NCBI GenBank assembly: GCA_903813345.2
Contig: CAIIXF020000001.1
Span: 22,835,915 to 22,899,914, forward strand
Reading direction: 5' to 3'
Length of the DNA: 64,000 nucleotides
Source of the DNA: Owenia fusiformis
Taxonomy: Eukaryota > Annelida > Polychaeta > Sabellida > Oweniidae
The position numbers and the translations under genes are program-made. Shown here piece by piece: positions 59,001-64,000 of this stretch. The notes beneath the pieces were generated by a model. That model worked only from the letters and a program-made list of their open reading frames with translations, did no database searches and was not told the origin of the DNA. The first letter of the stretch is position 1. Every line of letters starts with the position of its first letter.

Positions 59001-62000
59001 AATATCAAGACAAATACATTCTGATACTCATAGCATCTTTCTGTTTCACCTGAAACATCTCAGGGCTGAGAAGATTTGGGATGTCATGGTTTATCATGAT
59101 GAGACAAATACTACATAGATTGCATGCTACGTTTGTTTTTACCTCCTCCACAAATCACACTGCATTCTCCTGAAGCACCAGCAGCCCATCCCCAGTCCGT
59201 CCAAACCCCATCAATAGGGCATGGTCCATAATCTGCAGTACATGTCCTAGTTTTGTACGAGGCACCCGAACAAGGTTCGCCTCCAAATTCTGGTTCAACG
59301 CATGTTCGGTTCGTACTCTGGGAGCCTTCTCCACAAGATACCGAACATACTGACCATTCATTCCAAGCTTCCCAATAACCATCAATTGGACAAGGATCTA
59401 TATTGCAAGGGTCTGGATGAGTCTCAGAGTCGGGATCACTAGCTGGACATTCCGCACCACCATTCTGGGGAGCTGGGTCAGTACATGTACGGTATCTTGT
59501 CTTGGTGCCTCCTCCACACGTGACACTGCATACGACTGATGCATCATTCCAATCAGGCCAAACTGACCAAGCCCCGTCAACTATATATAAAAAAATTAAA
59601 ATATACATTGCATGAGCTGAACAATAAAAAAATATTGCCATACAATATTTGCCCCTTTTAGCATAGTGTCGGGAGATGTTCGAGTCAGTATTACGTGCCA
59701 ATAAATCGATAAAAGTTTTACCTGCCAAGGTTTGCTGTCAATAAAATTGACATTTTATCACTTACTCGGACAGCCCTGTGTATTGCAGTTCCTGGTGTTG
59801 TTAGAGGATCCGGTGCAGTCCGCTCCGCCATAAGCTGGAGCCGGGTCATCACATGTTCTTGTACGCCACTTCTTTCCCCCTCCACATGTTACAGTACAGT
59901 CGCTCCATGGTCCGTACCCACCCCAATTACCGTCAACTACGAACAGTTCTGAATATTATTATTTTATTTCCAAAGCAGTTTGTTTACTTTTCTGTCTTTG
60001 GTGGCACTGATCATGGATTTAAATTACTCTAAGATTGCGTTATCTATACAAACAATTAATGAATTAATTGCAATAAAAGTTGTTGAAAACTTTTTAACAA
60101 ACTACATTTACAGTTAAGACTCACTTGGGCAATTCTCAGTATTGCATTCGTCAGTTGTTTCGAAATCCTCTCCAGGGCATGCGAGTCCTCCGTGTTGTGG
60201 GGCAGGGCTGTCACAGTTTCTCGATCTACCCAATACACCCCCTCCACAGGTCGTACTGCATTCGTATGCTGACCATTCACCCCATACACCATCGATAGGG
60301 TCTACATATACAGCCAAAATAAGTCAGTCAATGCACGATATAATAATACGATAACATCCCTAAGCACCTATACTATTAACCCACCACATGTCTTAACGAC
60401 ACTTTGAAACTAAATCATATTTGTCATTGACAATATGCATTATAAGAGTAAAAAATACTAAGAATATAGGATTTCAAATAGTATGTTAAGATTGTTTAAC
60501 TTTGAACAATAATCACAATAAAACGCACCTGGACAGGCCTCTGTGCTACATTCTTCTATACGAATGCTATCCCCAGCGCAATCATCTCCACCATTAGAGG
60601 GTGCAGGGTTATTACATTCCCTGTTGCTTTCACGGGTTCCTCCTCCGCATGTTGTGGTACATGCGCTCCATTCATACCAGTCAGACCAAACACCATTCAC
60701 TTAAGATGGATACACATGATGAAAATGTTAATGATTGTAATAATTACCATTGTCAAATGGGTAATATTTGTCAAGATACAAATCCAGGTAGTAAACACAA
60801 TTCAAAATCAAAATATTGCAAATATTTGCTAAAATGACATCACCCAAATCTTTACTATGAGAATGTGATATCGTAGGGGTTGGTTTCACGTTATCCTCCA
60901 GGAAATAAACAAGTTATTCTAGTTATTAATACAGTTCTTATACATTGTATGTACATGTACTATACATGCATGCATGAATCAGATAAACACTATACCTTCA
61001 GGTGATAGATATAAACCCCAAAGTTACCTGGGCAAGCGATGTCATTGCACACTCGAGTTTGGGACGTTGCTCCAGTACACCCTAGTCCACCATATCTGCG
61101 TCCGTCGCAGGTACGAGTCCTACATTTAGAGTAAAGGCGTTCAGGATCAGTACATAAAGGTGCACAGGTAACATCTCAACGCTTTTGCTAATGATGAGTG
61201 TATCATAGATCAAAGAGGTACTATTGACACAGAGATATCCTGTTTTAGAACCAATTACTTCGTTTAAAGTTTGGCTTTATACAAATAAGGCACATAAACG
61301 TGTCAAAGGGAAGGACCAACAATTGTTACAGAATATAGATAAGCAAGAAAAATAAAACATCAACGACTACACCAGTCATATGGAATACAAAACCCAACTA
61401 TCCAATACCGTATAACCATGTGACGACTTTAGGACACACTTTTATTTCTAACATTTCAGTCTGTCAGTACAATCTGTTAGACCTACCTTTAAATTTTAAA
61501 CGTTTTTTTTATGGATATTTGATTTGTGCTACATTAAGCTTTTAGTACCAAGCAAATAAACAAAATGAAACGATCATAATTATTCGTAGGTTTACATGTA
61601 CCTTTCTTCGAACCCTCCGCCACATGTTACTGAGCATTCGCCATAGGCTGACCACACCGACCAATAGCCATCCGCTTTAGCTGTGAAACACACAAAGTTA
61701 TTATATTCGTTTATACTTGTAATTTAACAGTTCCTATTGTTATTGCTTCAAACTTTTATCAGGATAACCTTCGAAGATTTATATTCTTCTATTCAGATTA
61801 TCTCTCAAGAGCTGAAAAATATCAATTGTACTTTTGAAATTCCAATGCATTTATGCGTTCATCTTAAATAACATCTCATTAAAGAAAGCTAGAATGTACA
61901 CATAAAATGAAGAAAACATTACACATTGCAGAAATCATAAAAGTCCGCTTAGAAATTACTTTCGTCTTTCATTATCATTAAAATTACGAAATGACCAACA

Positions 62001-63590
62001 AGTACCTTTACAAAATAGGCTTATTTCGGAGATGAAATCAATTGTATTTGCTCCTATATCATTTAGACTGTCATATGATACACTGTGAGCAGACACATCC
62101 ACTGATGCAATTGAAGCCGTCTCAGCAGAGGCCTCTGCTCCAATAGCAATATGGAAAACCTCGATGCCCTCTGACCTCAGACTCTCAGCGGCTATAGATG
62201 CCTCTGTAGGATCTATAGACGCACCGGTTGTTACGAGAATTACTGCACGCATTGCATCTTCTCTGGCGGAAAACAATTCATCTCCAGCCGTCTACAAAAA
62301 TCATATATAAAATGACATGTTTTTGACTATTTTACCAATTAGTTGAAAGGAACTTACTTGTCTTATGTCATTGAAATTGTGATACTGCAACTATTCTGTT
62401 AAATAGACGTATTAATAACGAAAAAATTGATTTTCGTTTGTTTTGAAGTTCGGTTGTGGGGATCAATTCGTATGTAAGCCAACCATACCATGAGTGCAGT
62501 ATTAGTATCTCTCGTAGTTCCGCCATTGAAACTAACAGTCGATATAGCATCACTGACAGAAGTCTCGTTTCCCGCAAAATCCTCAAGAGAAAACTCTTGA
62601 GTTACAGTATCAGAGAAGGAATACAGCGCGACCCTTGACTTGGCGTGATTGAGCTCCTCAGTGAGACCAATTAAATATTTGTTAATGTCTGAGTTGGCAT
62701 CGTTACCCGCTGTGTCAACAACCAGTGCAATATCCATGAATTCTTCACATCCTATGAACAAAAAGTACAAGGAGCTATACGTATCAATATAATTGGAGAG
62801 ATTGATCACTTTTGAGAATTTTTGATAATTCCCGAATCAGGGTATCATTTAACGCTGAAGTACTAAATGGTCAACTGGTATAAGACTTATGTTGAATAAT
62901 TAAAAATGTCTGCCATTTGTAAAAATGTATTCTTAAGGTACGTTTCTACATTTAGCAGATTTTCAAATTGAATAAGTGAATTCATGTTCTATTTTATGAA
63001 CGGCTATTTTTGTTTCTTGGTGGAATATAATTTAGATGGTATTCTTTTCATTATTACCTGGGCACGGGAAAGTGTTGCAGACATCAGTTTCGAGATTGTC
63101 TCCTACGCAATCGTCGCCCCCGTATGCTGGGGCTGGATCCGTGCAGGTTCTTTCACGAGCTATCTCTCCGCCACCACATGTAGTTGAACAACTGCTCCAT
63201 ACACTCCATTCAGCATAGCCACCATTTACTGTCGATGAAAATTCATAAAGATACTTATACATATATGGGCGATGGCTAGATTTGATAACTTCAAGTTGCA
63301 ATACTTAGACAGGGCTTAGGATAGTTTCACAGGTTATATGAACACAATTTAAACATCAATTTATTATTCTGTCGTTCTTTAGGGGGTTAAGTTGTTGGTT
63401 AACAGTGTATTTGTACCTGGACATTCGACAACATTACAGATAAGGATTTCAATCAGATCATCTGGACTGCAATTAGCTCCACCATTGGCTGGTGCAGGGC
63501 TGTCACATGCTCTTGTACGAGTTTTCTCTCCATCTCCACATGTCGTGGAACACTCTCCCCAATCTGACCACTGACCAACGCCTCCATTAA
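55977..63590 (-). CDS. Coadhesin-like TSP1/VWA extracellular protein, 3' part (17 exons)
   Basis: This is the gene-level entry. Seventeen - strand exons keep one frame for 3107 nt (about 1034 residues, then TAA). Domain order is TSP1, TSP1, VWA-1, nine TSP1, VWA-2, stop. TSP1 units show W-x-x-W, C-S-x-T-C-G-G-G, R-T-R-T-C and C-x-x-x-x-C-P. Most sit in single exons of 168-177 nt bounded by phase-1 introns; one 438-nt exon holds two and a half, and two units are split. The 5' exons lie beyond the right edge. Such TSP1/VWA mosaics are secreted or pericellular adhesion proteins, and coadhesin of corals is a similar mix. No transmembrane helix or GPI tail follows VWA-2, so secretion is likely. 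Both VWA domains have degenerate metal sites. Exact orthology (coadhesin-like, hemicentin-like, SCO-spondin-like) cannot be fixed from this part. Confidence 0.9.
56393..56480 (-). CDS. VWA-2, third exon
   Basis: Phase 0 in, phase 1 out; donor GTAACA. It reads SDTAIQKEEYFGIGAQWTPD then PDALRAEFE. The YFGIGAQW segment corresponds to the late VWA beta strand (I-x-A-I-G-x). Confidence 0.85.
56628..56847 (-). CDS. VWA-2, second exon
   Basis: Phase 2 in, phase 0 out; donor GTAAGT. It holds TKEAIKEAFRNRLTSTALSP, a TTNIEDAINTI helix, and RPDVDNRIIIMGQNTN, where most VWA domains have V-T-D-G. The metal-binding Asp is therefore absent. Confidence 0.9.
57166..57379 (-). CDS. VWA-2, first exon
   Basis: Phase 1 in, phase 2 out; donor GTAAGT. 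It begins CCNQRLDITFAVDMSSYTFD: the MIDAS motif D-x-S-x-S reads D-M-S-S-Y, losing its last serine. It continues IALVTYDESGNVEFPLNQYE. Confidence 0.9.
57595..57762 (-). CDS. TSP1 repeat 11
   Basis: Phase 1 to phase 1. It reads VNGGWSNHYSSCSVGCGVPQ, then NRVCDNPAPQFEGEYC and ACNVDLC. CSVGCG has Gly where POFUT2 needs Ser/Thr, and the W-x-x-W motif is incomplete, so it is the least canonical repeat. Confidence 0.9.
58079..58255 (-). CDS. TSP1 repeat 10
   Basis: Phase 1 to phase 1; donor GTACGC. It reads INGQWSSWASGGCSITCGDG and ends CDFINCP. The W-x-x-W and C-x-x-T-C-G sites are intact. Confidence 0.9.
58745..58846 (-). CDS. TSP1 repeat 9, C-terminal half
   Basis: Phase 1 to phase 1; donor GTAAAT. 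It reads IRTRIRECEGQAYGGLPCDG then PDSEDVECNTRPC and completes the repeat begun at the end of the 59143-59580 exon. Confidence 0.85.
59143..59580 (-). CDS. TSP1 repeats 7, 8 and the first half of 9 (fused exon)
   Basis: A single 438-nt exon, phase 1 to phase 1. Repeat 7 has WSVWPDWNDASVVCSVTCGG, repeat 8 has WEAWNEWSVCSVSCGEG, and half of repeat 9 has WTDWGWAAGASGECSVICGG. Two intron positions seen elsewhere in the gene are missing here, so introns were lost or were never gained. Repeat 9 has CSVICG (Ile in place of the O-fucosylated Ser/Thr). Confidence 0.92.
59766..59936 (-). CDS. TSP1 repeat 6
   Basis: Phase 1 to phase 1; donor GTAAGT. It reads DGNWGGYGPWSDCTVTCGGG, then RTRTCDDPAPAYGGADC and NCNTQGCP. 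It carries one sequon (NNT). Confidence 0.9.
60125..60301 (-). CDS. TSP1 repeat 5
   Basis: Phase 1 to phase 1; donor GTGAGT. It reads IDGVWGEWSAYECSTTCGGG, then NCDSPAPQHGGLACPG and ECNTENCP. Confidence 0.9.
60529..60699 (-). CDS. TSP1 repeat 4
   Basis: Phase 1 to phase 1; donor GTGCGT. It reads NGVWSDWYEWSACTTTCGGG, then ECNNPAPSNGGDDCAG and ECSTEACP. Two overlapping W-x-x-W motifs. Confidence 0.9.
61028..61119 (-). CDS. TSP1 repeat 3, C-terminal half
   Basis: Phase 2 in, phase 1 out; donor GTAACT. It reads TRTCDGRRYGGLGCTGATSQ then TRVCNDIACP and joins the 61602-61680 exon through a split Arg codon. Confidence 0.85.
61602..61680 (-). CDS. TSP1 repeat 3, N-terminal half
   Basis: Phase 1 in, phase 2 out; acceptor TTTCACAG, donor GTACAT. 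It reads AKADGYWSVWSAYGECSVTC then GGGFEE. The first repeat after VWA-1. Confidence 0.88.
62006..62291 (-). CDS. VWA-1, second exon
   Basis: Phase 0 in, phase 1 out. It reads TAGDELFSAREDAMRAVILV then TTGASIDPTEASIAAESLRS and GIEVFHIAIGAEAS, ending SLFCK. The usual VTDG is VTTG, so the third MIDAS residue is lost. The helix-strand pattern is otherwise standard. Confidence 0.92.
62489..62751 (-). CDS. VWA-1, first exon
   Basis: Phase 1 in, phase 0 out; donor GTATGG. It reads GCEEFMDIALVVDTAGNDAN, where D-x-S-x-S is D-T-A-G-N, then KSRVALYSFSDTVTQEFSL and NGGTTRDTNTALM, which keeps the conserved threonine. Confidence 0.92.
63058..63228 (-). CDS. TSP1 repeat 2
   Basis: Phase 1 to phase 1; donor GTAATA. 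It reads NGGYAEWSVWSSCSTTCGGG, then RTCTDPAPAYGGDDCVG and VCNTFPCP. Confidence 0.92.
63417..63590 (-). CDS. TSP1 repeat 1 (first exon visible)
   Basis: Phase 1 to phase 1; acceptor ATCTATAG, donor GTACAA. It reads NGGVGQWSDWGECSTTCGDG, then ACDSPAPANGGANCSPDD and ICNVVECP. Because it starts in phase 1 there must be at least one more coding exon upstream, beyond 64000. Confidence 0.92.
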
Positions 63591-63735
63591 CTATAGATAT
63601 ATAAACATGACAATTGAAGATCCAACGTTAAACTTTTTGATCAGATATAACTTTAAAATCTTTAAGCAGTCTATACTATTTCATTAGATCTGAACTTCAG
63701 GTCTGCTATTGTGAGTACATGCGTACATATATCAC

Positions 63736-64000
63736 GTGTCCCAAAAATGAGCCACTTTTGACAAGTATTATCTCGGCAACTGATGAGCCACATTCACTGA
63801 AAATTTGTACAAAGTAGCCCAGGAGTATCGGTAGCAAGGTATAAAAATATGAAAAAGATCAATTAAATGTTATGTTAGTACTAAGAAATTCAAGATAGCA
63901 TGTCATGATAGCCCATACCGGAGCAACGCAATGAGAACTTTATAGCATTTCTACCAAAAATGAGAAGCACTTTGAAGTAATTTCTCAGCAATAGATGAGC
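63736..64000. repeat. Mariner-like repeat fragment at the window edge
   Basis: GTGTCCCAAAAATGAGCCAC at 63736 onward is echoed in the same orientation by ACCAAAAATGAGAAGCAC near 63952, and both are followed by an ATGAGC string. CGTGTCCCAAAAA resembles a mariner-like terminus. The element or tandem array is cut by the window end and lies in an intron of the TSP1/VWA gene. Confidence 0.4.

Overview
This is AT-rich, intron-rich animal DNA. GT-AG introns with consistent phases, thrombospondin type-1 (TSP1) and von Willebrand factor A (VWA) extracellular modules, small inverted-repeat transposons and minisatellites all point to a metazoan. The domain types and dispersed repeats resemble those of marine invertebrates (perhaps a lophotrochozoan such as a mollusc, annelid or brachiopod), but the phylum is an inference. 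I see no bacterial genes, operons, CRISPR arrays or rRNA.

Two genes can be reconstructed exon by exon, and they converge tail to tail. (1) On the + strand, eleven exons between 44485 and 50700 keep one reading frame and end in a hydrophobic C-terminal tail. They encode a secreted or membrane-anchored, cysteine-rich protein that resembles the uncharacterised invertebrate DUF7042-DUF7045 group. A signal-peptide exon at 164-218 has exactly the right phase to be its exon 1, which would make nearly the whole first 44 kb a single intron. The joined model is 1584 nt, or 527 residues. Exons 4-5 and 10-11 are an internal duplication with matching intron phases. (2) On the - strand, seventeen exons from 63590 down to 55977 encode the last about 1034 residues of a coadhesin-like extracellular protein: TSP1 x2, VWA, TSP1 x9, VWA, stop. 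Its 5' part lies beyond the right edge. Both VWA domains have lost metal-site (MIDAS) residues, and two of the eleven TSP1 repeats lack the O-fucosylation residue.

From 219 to 44484 there is little support for genes but many repeats. A 5.75-kb element at 10760-16510 has long inverted arms built from about 180-bp sub-repeats and contains a decayed nuclease-like reading frame. About 20 copies of a 62-bp minisatellite lie at about 25236-26475. There is a 305-bp Mutator-like MITE with a perfect 9-bp target duplication (23525-23829), a hAT-like MITE with strange GGCC/poly-A composition (4304-4632), and several mariner/pogo-like MITEs (12108, 21341, 28514, 35738). A recurring 15-bp motif is associated with another inverted-repeat family. 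The intergenic stretch between the two genes (50701-55976) holds a 561-bp inverted-repeat element, a GGTC-rich minisatellite that creates perfect nuclear-receptor DR1 half-sites, and a 26-bp perfect inverted repeat spaced 3 kb apart.

All exon boundaries are read by eye from splice signals and frame continuity. Family names are from recognition of motifs, not from database searches.
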